A DNA stretch of 64,000 nucleotides, from contig JNVV01000001.1 in NCBI GenBank assembly GCA_000733355.1, forward strand, positions 588,208 to 652,207. Reading direction: 5' to 3'. Source of the DNA: Falciphora oryzae. Its lineage: Eukaryota; Ascomycota; Sordariomycetes; Magnaporthales; Magnaporthaceae. Positions 56,906 through 64,000 of this stretch are shown here, in pieces. A program made the position numbers and the translations under genes. The first letter of the stretch is position 1. Every line of letters starts with the position of its first letter. Under the pieces are notes generated by a model, which worked only from the letters and a program-made list of their open reading frames with translations, had not been told where the DNA came from and did no database searches.

Positions 56906-57814
56906 CTACAGTTTGCGCGCAATCAAGACTCCTTCCGTGCTGTCGACAACGGCGTAGACAAAGTGCTCACGGAGCAGGGCGAGGAATTTCGTGTACTGTT
57001 GGCGATAGCTTTGCTGTTTCGCCTCGAAATAGGAGCCGCCGGTGAAGTTGGAGAGGATGACGTTGTGGGCCACAACGAGAGCGCCGGGCGCGAGGGCGGC
57101 CATGGCCGCTCGCAGGTGCGGGTAATATATGGCCTTGTCGCGGTAGTCGGGTGGCACGTCGTCCGACTTGGGCCCCTCGGCGTCGAGCACGAGCATGTCT
57201 ATGTTGCACAGCTCGGCGGCCATCTTCTCAGCGTCGCCAACAAGGAAGGCTGTGGTGGCCTTGTTGCCCTGAAGGCTCTGCTTCTCAAAGTTCCGCCGCG
57301 CGATCTCCATGACGTCCGAGTCGATGTCGACCAGAGTTATATCCACCCCTCGCTCGGGCGGCGCGGCGGCGGCGGCGGCGGCGGCCCAGTAGCCGTAGTA
57401 GCTTCCTAGGAATGCGATTCGGCGCGGCTGCGAGATCTTGACCACGGCGTAGAGCAGGGCGCTCTCCTCGGGGAATATGTACGTGAGGTGCGAGCCGTGG
57501 TCGTACCGCCCGTCCATGGAGCGGAGGGCCGCCTCGGCGGCATCCATGTCGTAAGAGTCTCCGGCCAACACGTCAGCCCCCCGACATTGCGCCAATGCCC
57601 GGCGGACGAAGTCATGCTTGTCCCGCGGGAACCGCGCGGAAAGATTTATCTGGTCCTGGTTGAGCGCCGGCACGCTGGACAACCCTTCCTCCTCGACCCA
57701 TCGCTGGTACGCCGCCACGTTGAGTGCGCCGCGACGGAAGTCAGTGTACGGCGGGCACGCCGCAAGGGCCGCGTCGATGTTGGCGAAGGCTGTACCGCGC
57801 ATAGTTCCGTACAT
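56906..57814 (-). CDS. Class I SAM-dependent methyltransferase, O-methyltransferase-like
   Basis: A single exon of 302 residues starting MYGTMRGTAFANIDAALAAC. The SAM motif I is RRIAFLGSYYGYWAAA, followed by the acidic loop DITLVDIDSDVMEIARRNFE, post-I FLVGDAEKMAAELCNIDMLV, motif IV LDAEGP, and the PGALVVAHNVI strand typical of catechol-type O-methyltransferases. Between motif I and the acidic loop is a run of eight alanines encoded by a GCC repeat, at 57360-57385. Overall it resembles bacterial or fungal small-molecule methyltransferases more than rRNA or protein methyltransferases. It is divergent from the iron-enzyme gene on its right. The acceptor (O, N or S) cannot be read. Confidence 0.85.
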   Translation of the reverse strand: MYGTMRGTAFANIDAALAACPPYTDFRRGALNVAAYQRWVEEEGLSSVPALNQDQINLSARFPRDKHDFVRRALAQCRGADVLAGDSYDMDAAEAALRSMDGRYDHGSHLTYIFPEESALLYAVVKISQPRRIAFLGSYYGYWAAAAAAAAPPERGVDITLVDIDSDVMEIARRNFEKQSLQGNKATTAFLVGDAEKMAAELCNIDMLVLDAEGPKSDDVPPDYRDKAIYYPHLRAAMAALAPGALVVAHNVILSNFTGGSYFEAKQQSYRQQYTKFLALLREHFVYAVVDSTEGVLIARKL

Positions 57815-58786
57815 CACTACTAGTTAGGCAGGTTAAACCAAAAGTTGCGTGCTATTTCTCAAGCGCGTGCACGGGAATGGGTATGCAATAAACTGGAAGA
57901 ATTATTAAAAGGCCTGTCGGTGCCAGGAGGCTAATACTAATTTTGGAGTGCCTTTTATTTGTTCACCAGCTTGCGGGGGACTTGGGCCGGCCTGGCTGCT
58001 GGTGTTGTCACCTAGATCGAGGACCGCAAACCTCAGCTCTCACTGGTGACTGGAGGGCTTTACGGTCTCAAATCATATGTGTTTGCCCGCCACCCTTTCC
58101 CTCGCCCGGCGTATATGCGTGATTAAAACACGACGCCTCCCTGGAGGCTGTTGACAGCCCAACAACACTTGGGGAGGCCGAGACCGCACGCTGTGACACG
58201 CACCAATCCACGCCACCCTGCTTGGCCACCAACCCCCTTCCTCGCCCGGCATGTATGCGTGGCACCTACCTAGGTAGGCAGGTAGACACGCATGCCTCCT
58301 CTCACTCTCAGCTGCAGCCCATCGCATATGCAGCAGTCTAGGCCGGCCTCCGCGATAATATTTGCATGACTGCCCGTTTGTTATCCCCTCTCTTGAGTGC
58401 CGTTTGGCCGCAGAGGTGCAAACGTAGAAGGCGGCCCGGTCCCACGTTGTTGTCGTGACAAAAAGATACGGATCGTTGTTGGGATGAGAGACGGAGAAGG
58501 GGCGCCAGGTACTTGGAGGCACGCTACAGTAAGAGACGTAACCTAAAGAGCCGTATCAAGACAAGATATGCGATTATGATTGGCACAGAGGGGGCGGTAT
58601 TCACTCTGCACCTAACGATACTCAAAGGGCTGGGATCAATCCATGCATGAGAGAGGCTACGACCACCTATTCCGCTCCCAGGCTGGAAATCCCAGCTCGC
58701 ATTCTACATTCAACCATTTCCTCCCCCACTCTCTCCGTGGCTCAAGCGGGATAGATTTACTCCTTCGTACAGCCTTCCGTCCAAAG
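57815..58786. other. Bidirectional promoter region of the methyltransferase and HDO-like genes, with a direct repeat
   Basis: No gene was recognised. An imperfect direct repeat of about 22-45 bases lies at 58077-58121 and 58215-58262 (shared core ctcgcccggc then tatgcgtg). Further cacgc/gcatg stretches occur around it. Its position between two divergent genes suggests a regulatory role, but no factor site is recognised. Confidence 0.45.
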
Positions 58787-61162
58787 ATGCGCCAGTTCTG
58801 GTCTCTTGCCACGTCTGGGCATGGATCGTTCGACATGACAGTCCCGGCTTGGTTCTCCTCGGCTATCACACTGTTCATCTTGGTTTCTATTGCATCGATT
58901 CTCCGCCGCCCGCATGTTGCTTCGCGATTGCCCTTGCGGCACCTCTGGGGCTCTCCAGCTCGCCAGAGCCACACCCAGCCTCCCTTCGCCTCCTCGCCCG
59001 ATGACGGTCTTGAGCACGGCGACGCACTTCTCTTCTATAAAACCCTGTACCATAAGTTACACCACCTCGAAGACCACCCAGAGACAGCGTCCATTGCTCG
59101 TCCACTTCTCGTCAGCCTGCTCTCCAGTGCACTCCGCGCACGAAACGCCGCGGCCTACGGTGAAATCCCTCCGAGCCGAGATGAAAACGGTCCAGGGGCC
59201 CTCGCCGCTCTTGTAGACAAGCTGCAGAGCCAGGCTTTCCTTGCCTGGGAGCAATACATTCAGCGGAGAAGAACAGGGGAGCCGCGGCAGATGTTCAGGG
59301 ACCGGGCGGCGGCTGCCGGCTGGCTGAGGCGTATGGCCCCGCTGAAGTACGTCGATGGGGCATGGCTAGGCCATGTAAACCGTATCACTACGCCTTTCGT
59401 CTTTACCGGTGTAGTTAAGAACGCCTGGCAGGTCCTTTCCGAGGAGTATGGCGACGGGGACCCACACAAGCACCACGCCCGCATCTATCGTGAGCTGCTG
59501 CAAAAACTCGCGCCCGACCTCCCGGGAGCTGACGAGATGGCATTTACGGAGCCAGGCCTCCGCATGGACGACGTTTATGTCTGGCGGGCTGCCGTCGGCC
59601 AGCTCATCATCTCGTTGTTTCCACACGACTTCCTGCCCGAGATCCTTGGCTACAACCTGCACTTTGAGACTGTCAAGCTGGAGACCCTCATGGCTGCTTG
59701 GGAGCTGCGTGAGGTTGGCATCGACCCTTGCTACTTCAGCTTGCACATTTCCATCGACAATGCCGAGTCAGGACATACGGCTATGGCACTCCACGCAGTC
59801 GAGCAATATCTTGAGACTGTCGGGACTGCCTTCGGCCTCGGTGCAAAGACGCGGGCCTATCGGAGGGTGTGCGCGGGGTTTGCGCTCTCCGAGTACCTTG
59901 ACCAGCCGTCTCAGGACGAGCCTGCTCGAGACGGGCTCTGGGACGCCATGACCGGAGGCGCGTCCGCGCCCGCAACCGAGGCCGAGCGGAAGGTCACCGA
60001 GATCGTCTGCGCCAAGGTTGCCAAGTCGGGGAAAGTCCATTGTGGTAGCCGCCTTCGGCTGGGTGGTCGTACGCTGGCGGAGTGGCTCGATCCGTCCTTC
60101 CTTAGCGCGTCCGAGGAGCGGGCAACCGAACTCGTGCGCCACCTGGCAGCAGCCAACTACTGGATCTGCCGCGGAAACAGCGAGGAGAGTCGGTTCGTGC
60201 AAGAGCTGACATGGGGGGGACGAATGTTTGGTGCTTTCACCAGCGCCGAGGTCGCCGCTGTGCGAGCTTGGATCGACGCGATGGATGAAAAGGTCGTTGG
60301 CGAAGCCTCCACGCTAGACTACTATTGGTCATTTACTGGGCGCGCCGTCGGCTCGTTTGACGAAGCGTTTCCCAATGGCCACTTGATGAGAAGCTATGCC
60401 ACTTTCTTGCCTGTGGAGGCTACGCGTCTGTGTCTATTGAAGGCGCCGGGGATACGAGACGGCGTTACCAGCCACAACAACAGGACACCAGAAAAGCCGC
60501 CGAGGCGGTGCCTCGAGCGAGACTGCCCCCGAATATCAAAGCTGGACGTGGCTGCCACCACACCTGTCGACCTAGCCAGGCTCCTCCCTCTCTGGTTCAC
60601 CTCTACGGGTCTGCTCCAGCCGTTGGTGAGTATTCCATTCCGGGCCATGTCACGACCCTACTCCGCCATACTACGCCTCATGCGTGCACAGGCAGGCTTC
60701 GACATGCAGGGCGTCGCTGTGGCCGGCATGGACGAGGTTCGGCGCGGCGATGTCATCGGGGTCGTGGACCTGGGCATCGAGATGATGGCAGCAGCGGTGG
60801 CGGCGGATCCTGGCCGAGCAATGGGAGAACTGCCGCGATCCCCAGCCGAGGTTCTCGAGCGGTGGCCATCCGAGGCAGCTGGCATCATGCTCAACCTGGC
60901 ACTGCGTCCTGAGTGTAACGCTGGATGTCTAATCGGAATCTCTTGGGCGTTTGTGGACCTGCATGATGCAATTTGTCGCTCCGCCGCGCGACACCGCTTC
61001 CTTTCACAGTCCAGCTGTGACTTGCTCTCTTACATCGCCCGGCGAGAGCGGGATTGTCTGGTGGAATGTGTGGATGAGTTGAAAAAAGACGATGTCATGT
61101 ATGAGCGGGTTTGCGACTCCCGTGACTGGGGTGTCGGCATACTCCAGGAGTGTTTCGTCTGA
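58787..61162 (+). CDS. Heme-oxygenase-like (HDO-type) iron-containing redox enzyme with N-terminal membrane segment
   Basis: The ATG at 58787 gives 791 residues; an in-frame ATG at 58643 would add 48. One hydrophobic segment (FSSAITLFILVSIASIL) lies near the start. Residues about 280-340 match the iron-containing redox enzyme family: PEILGYNLHFET, then ELREVGIDPCYFSLH and ISIDNAESGHTAMALHAVEQ. The pattern Y-F-x-x-H-x-x-x-D-N-A-x-x-G-H gives likely metal ligands His320, Asp324 and His330, with Glu285 and Glu294 or Glu299 from the earlier helix. Bacterial HDO enzymes (UndA, SznF, BesC) use two irons and O2 to oxidise amino acids or fatty acids. The C-terminal half is unfamiliar. A 66-base segment (60626-60691) has perfect GT-AG ends and is a multiple of three, so it may be an intron. 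Close to methyltransferase and acetyltransferase genes. Confidence 0.75.
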   Translation: MRQFWSLATSGHGSFDMTVPAWFSSAITLFILVSIASILRRPHVASRLPLRHLWGSPARQSHTQPPFASSPDDGLEHGDALLFYKTLYHKLHHLEDHPETASIARPLLVSLLSSALRARNAAAYGEIPPSRDENGPGALAALVDKLQSQAFLAWEQYIQRRRTGEPRQMFRDRAAAAGWLRRMAPLKYVDGAWLGHVNRITTPFVFTGVVKNAWQVLSEEYGDGDPHKHHARIYRELLQKLAPDLPGADEMAFTEPGLRMDDVYVWRAAVGQLIISLFPHDFLPEILGYNLHFETVKLETLMAAWELREVGIDPCYFSLHISIDNAESGHTAMALHAVEQYLETVGTAFGLGAKTRAYRRVCAGFALSEYLDQPSQDEPARDGLWDAMTGGASAPATEAERKVTEIVCAKVAKSGKVHCGSRLRLGGRTLAEWLDPSFLSASEERATELVRHLAAANYWICRGNSEESRFVQELTWGGRMFGAFTSAEVAAVRAWIDAMDEKVVGEASTLDYYWSFTGRAVGSFDEAFPNGHLMRSYATFLPVEATRLCLLKAPGIRDGVTSHNNRTPEKPPRRCLERDCPRISKLDVAATTPVDLARLLPLWFTSTGLLQPLVSIPFRAMSRPYSAILRLMRAQAGFDMQGVAVAGMDEVRRGDVIGVVDLGIEMMAAAVAADPGRAMGELPRSPAEVLERWPSEAAGIMLNLALRPECNAGCLIGISWAFVDLHDAICRSAARHRFLSQSSCDLLSYIARRERDCLVECVDELKKDDVMYERVCDSRDWGVGILQECFV

Positions 61163-61603
61163 GGCCTCAGTGAAGACCTGAGAAACTGGCACTGGGCGAA
61201 TTGTTATAAGCCCGACTGTGGAGACGGCCTGAGCAGGGAGCTTCAGTCATGTCTGTTGGGTGGTTGTCCCTGGATGTTGGATACTTTGTTGGAGATAAGG
61301 TCGGCGATATTAGAGTGAACAGTTAGTTGGGTGGGCTTCCAAATGGTGGGTCCCACAGGGCCCATGCAAAGCCAGCAAGAGAACCCGGGAAAAATTCGTG
61401 CCTGAGGCCGCTATTCTCCATACAAACCCCAAGCCCCACACCAACAAAGGGCACACAGAATTGCAAAAAGAAGCGGCGTGCTTTTGGTGACCATCCTTCC
61501 CGAAAAAAAAAGAAATCTCAGCCTTGAGTCCCCACGACGCCAACCACACCCATAATCCCCTCGGTCGACGCAGACGAGCGATAAACCCCAGACGACCGCA
61601 AAG
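61163..61603. other. Intergenic, promoter of RPS11
   Basis: 3' region of the iron-enzyme gene and promoter of the ribosomal protein gene. Nothing coding was recognised. Confidence 0.4.
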
Positions 61604-62493
61604 ATGGCGACCGAATTGACTGTGCAGTCGGAGCGTGCGTTCCAGAAGCAGCCGCACGTCTTCCTCAACTCCAAGACCAAGGTCAAGTCGACGCGCCCCG
61701 GCAAGGGCGGCCGCCGCTACTACAAGGATGTCGGCTTGGGTTTCCGCACCCCCAAGACCGCCATCGAGGGACAGTACATCGGTACGTGGCGCGACGACGA
61801 CGGGGCGATTTCTCTGTTTGCTGGTGGGCAGGAGGAGCTGCTGGCCTGGGGAAGGCAAAGCATGTTTGGCCAGAAGCCCCACACGCTGCGGGCGAGGCCT
61901 GCGTCTTGGGGTGGATGGGAACATCAAAGAGGAGGTCTTTTGAGAAAGAGGGGGAAGCGCCGGACTCGTGGACTTCTGGCGCTTGTGCGCTGGGAGACTG
62001 GAGCGACGACGACAAGCGGGATGTGAGAGAGAATGGCTGGCTGACAGTGAAATTCCTCTTGCAGACAAGAAGTGCCCCTTCACCGGTCTCGTCTCGATCC
62101 GTGGCCGTATCCTGAACGGCACCGTCGTTTCCACCAAGATGCACCGTACCCTGGTCATCCGCCGCGAGTACCTCCACTACATCCCCAAGTACTCCCGTTA
62201 CGAGAAGCGCCACAAGAACCTCGCCGCCCACGTCTCGCCGGCTTTCCGTGTCGAGGAGGGTGACCACGTCACTGTTGGCCAGTGCAGGCCCCTGAGCAAG
62301 ACGGTATGCGTTGTGTGCCCCGCGGCGGCGGCGGCACTGGGGAGGGCTGCCGGATTGCAGTCGCGCTCCCTTAGATGCTCGCCATTTTCGTCTGGGAATC
62401 CTACTGACATGTTTTGGAACCCAGGTCCGGTTCAACGTTCTGCGTGTCACCCCCAGGGCGGACAAGGCCGTCAAGTCGTTTGCCAAGTTCTAA
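61604..62493 (+). CDS. RPS11: 40S ribosomal protein S11 (uS17)
   Basis: Three exons (61604-61781, 62065-62303, 62425-62493) give 161 residues. The start is [20 protein letters not shown], a standard eukaryotic S11 opening, followed by [20 protein letters not shown]. Exon 2 gives [20 protein letters not shown] and [20 protein letters not shown]; exon 3 closes with [20 protein letters not shown]. The protein binds 18S rRNA in the small subunit. The 283-base first intron is long for this window, which is usual in fungal ribosomal protein genes. The last exon has only 23 codons including the stop. Confidence 0.97.
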
Positions 62494-63049
62494 GGTGGAG
62501 GGTTGTCTCTTTTGGGCATTCTAGGCGCAGTTTCTTTACTCGAGGGCTTTCATTATTCCCATGGATTCCGGGATGGCGGTCACAAACGACTAGCTGCTTT
62601 ACGCAAAAACGTGGCATAGAGGCAGCTTTGAATGAGAACTCGTTGGTCATTTTTGATGATTGGGGGATACCGCCGCGGGTCGTGTCCCTGGAGGGAGGGG
62701 TTAAGCAGGCTCTGGCATGTGCCGGGATAAAAAAGGCTGCTAGGTATGACGCTCGGCTTTGGCCACCATGCTTGAGGAGCAGGGCGTATCGGAAAACTGT
62801 CTAATGGAGTTTAGTGAGACCCTTTTGAGGTCAAGGATATATATGTCTGTTCCTGACGACTGTCTTCGATTATGCTTTTCCAGCTTTGAGATTCCAACAA
62901 GGTGTCAATCCGTCTCTTGTTTGCTCGACGCCTCATGCGAGCTCTCAAGGAGCACGTACATCCCGTCACATTCTTGAGGTCGTATGATCCATTACGCAAT
63001 ACCACCACTAAATGGGACCTGCAGCAAAATGAAAAGGGAACATGCAAAA
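62494..63049. other. Intergenic between RPS11 and the 5S rRNA gene
   Basis: 3' region of RPS11. No further gene recognised. Confidence 0.4.
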
Positions 63050-63050
63050 A
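63042..63050 (-). terminator. Pol III T-run terminator of the 5S gene
   Basis: On the minus strand five T directly follow the GTATG end of the 5S RNA (aaaaa at 63046-63050 on the plus strand), the usual stop signal for RNA polymerase III. Confidence 0.7.
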
Positions 63051-63168
63051 CATACAACACCGAGGATTCCCCAGTGGTCACCCACCTGAGTACTAGTTCG
63101 GCCCTCACTGGTTTGACTAGGGGAGAGCGGACGGGATCCCGTATATTCCAGTGGGTATGGTCGTATGT
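63050..63168 (-). rRNA. 5S ribosomal RNA
   Basis: Read on the minus strand the sequence starts ACATACGACCATACCCACTG, passes through CGGGATCCCGTCCGCTCTCC and GAACTAGTACTCAGGTGGGT, and ends GGTGTTGTATGT, which pairs with the 5' end to form helix I. The length of about 119 bases, the paired ends and the internal control region (A box to C box of TFIIIA) fit the 5S rRNA of Sordariomycetes. A run of five T follows the 3' end, the RNA polymerase III stop. It stands alone among protein genes, as in fungi with dispersed 5S genes. The differences from known sequences cannot be counted here, so active gene versus diverged copy is not fully settled. Confidence 0.93.
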
Positions 63169-63403
63169 GATGGTTTGACAGCGTGCGCATCATTATAAGC
63201 AATCCGCTAGAGATGTGAAGCCATCGTTCTGGTGGTGCTTATGTAACACGCCCAAAACCCACAGAGTGGAGTAAACTTTCTTTGAGCATCACGGCCCGCC
63301 AGGGCCACCGTGGATGGCGAGGAGCAGTCGAAAAAAAGAAGGAAAAAAAAAAAGGCTCCGACATGCGCTAGCCTGACTGCCCACGAAAGGCCATACTGTC
63401 GTG

Positions 63404-63952
63404 ATGGGGTGGCTCGACGGATTCTTCGGCGGACAGCCAAACAACAATGGGTCAGATCCGTTGCAGAAGCTCGACCCGAAGCTGCGCGAGTTCCTCGAGA
63501 AGGAATCCCCAGTGAAGTTCAAGCCCGCCGCCGGCGCTGGGGAGCAGCAGCAGCAGCAGCCACAACAGCCACCACAGCCCGACTCAAGGCAACAACAGTC
63601 CACGGGCGCCGCCGCGGTGACGGCAACAACAACGACTGACGATGGAGCGGCGGCCCCAGCAGCAGTGCCGCCCGAGTCGCAGTTCCAGGACGGGCGGTAC
63701 GTGCACCTGTGGCGGACGTACCGGTCGCAGGCCGAGGTCGAGGCCGAGGCCAAGAGTGACCACGAGAAGCTGATGGACGTGCTCGAGGGCTACAAGGAGC
63801 GCCGGTCCAACATCGGGCGCGCCGCGCTCGAGAACTGCGCGCTCGAGCAGCTCGACTGGGCAAACTGCATGAAGGCGGGCGACTGGGCCGCCAAGTTCAC
63901 AATGTGCAGCGCGCAGGTGCGCAAGTTTGAGCGCTGCTACACGATGCAGTCG
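63404..63952 (+). CDS. DUF3128/PANTS-like small cysteine protein, 5' exon (cut by window edge)
   Basis: Exon 1 gives 183 codons: MGWLDGFFGGQPNNNGSDPL, then DPKLREFLEKESPVKFKP, a Gln/Pro/Thr-rich linker, then FQDGRYVHLWRTYRSQAEVE and RAALENCALEQLDWANCMKA. The Cys pattern C-x9-C, then C-x11-C in FTMCSAQVRKFERCYTMQS, is that of the fungal DUF3128 family (now PANTS-like), of twin CX9C-related fold. The exon ends at a GTACGC donor at 63953 and the gene continues past the right edge. Family members are small and often linked to mitochondria; role here is unknown. Confidence 0.82.
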
Positions 63953-64000
63953 GTACGCTGCTCGTTACCCGCCCTGCCTGCCTGGCTGCCTAATCCACTG

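Overview
The window is nuclear DNA of a filamentous ascomycete, most probably a Sordariomycete. The genes are GC-rich, carry short GT-AG introns of about 60-260 bases, sit on both strands without operons, and include typical fungal proteins (kexin, GH76 mannanase, DUF7707 surface protein, Mdm38/LETM1, SNX4/Atg24, exon-junction Y14). A single dispersed 5S rRNA gene near the right end also fits that group. Two runs of N (23194-23230 and 46351-46511) are assembly gaps. I recognise 20 protein-coding genes that are complete or cut by the window edge, one 5S rRNA gene, one frameshifted gene, one NACHT remnant and a large field of broken gene copies.

Layout. 1-11.1 kb: 5' end of an SDR oxidoreductase, a CDP-alcohol phosphotransferase (choline/ethanolamine type), a GPI-type DUF7707 protein, a glutaminyl-peptide cyclotransferase-like M28 protein and the Swp1/ribophorin II subunit of oligosaccharyltransferase. 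12.2-17.7 kb: a field of at least 13 degenerate fragments of one N-terminal module, seven on the + strand, then six or more on the - strand, ending against the one intact member (18257-20560), a 767-residue coiled-coil protein with a Cep57-like C-terminus. 21.5-28.8 kb: Y14 and a very large PhoD-like phosphatase. 32-48.8 kb: Kex2, SNX4, LETM1/Mdm38, a GTP:AMP-type adenylate kinase, a GH76 mannanase and the ERD2 KDEL receptor. 50.2-51.6 kb: decayed accessory genes (NACHT remnant, frameshifted F-box/2EXR-like plus C2H2 reading frames). 52-61.2 kb: an accessory metabolic block with an amino-acid permease, a PaiB-like FMN protein, a GNAT acetyltransferase, a class I SAM methyltransferase and a heme-oxygenase-like iron enzyme. 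61.6-64 kb: ribosomal protein S11 (uS17), the 5S rRNA gene and the 5' part of a DUF3128/PANTS-like gene.

How genes work together. Several housekeeping genes serve the secretory route: Swp1 (N-glycosylation), ERD2 (ER retrieval), Kex2 (Golgi processing), SNX4 (endosomal sorting), and secreted or surface products (GH76, DUF7707 protein, cyclotransferase). I see no sign that they are co-regulated; this is probably chance. The block at 52-61 kb is the best candidate for a functional neighbourhood: permease, methyltransferase, acetyltransferase and an HDO-type iron enzyme are the parts expected for making or altering a small amino-acid-derived molecule. The methyltransferase and the iron enzyme are divergent and share one intergenic region holding an imperfect direct repeat.

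The two most unusual items are the field of decayed N-terminal modules beside the coiled-coil gene and the fungal HDO-like enzyme with its neighbours. All family calls rest on motifs read by eye; no database search was run.
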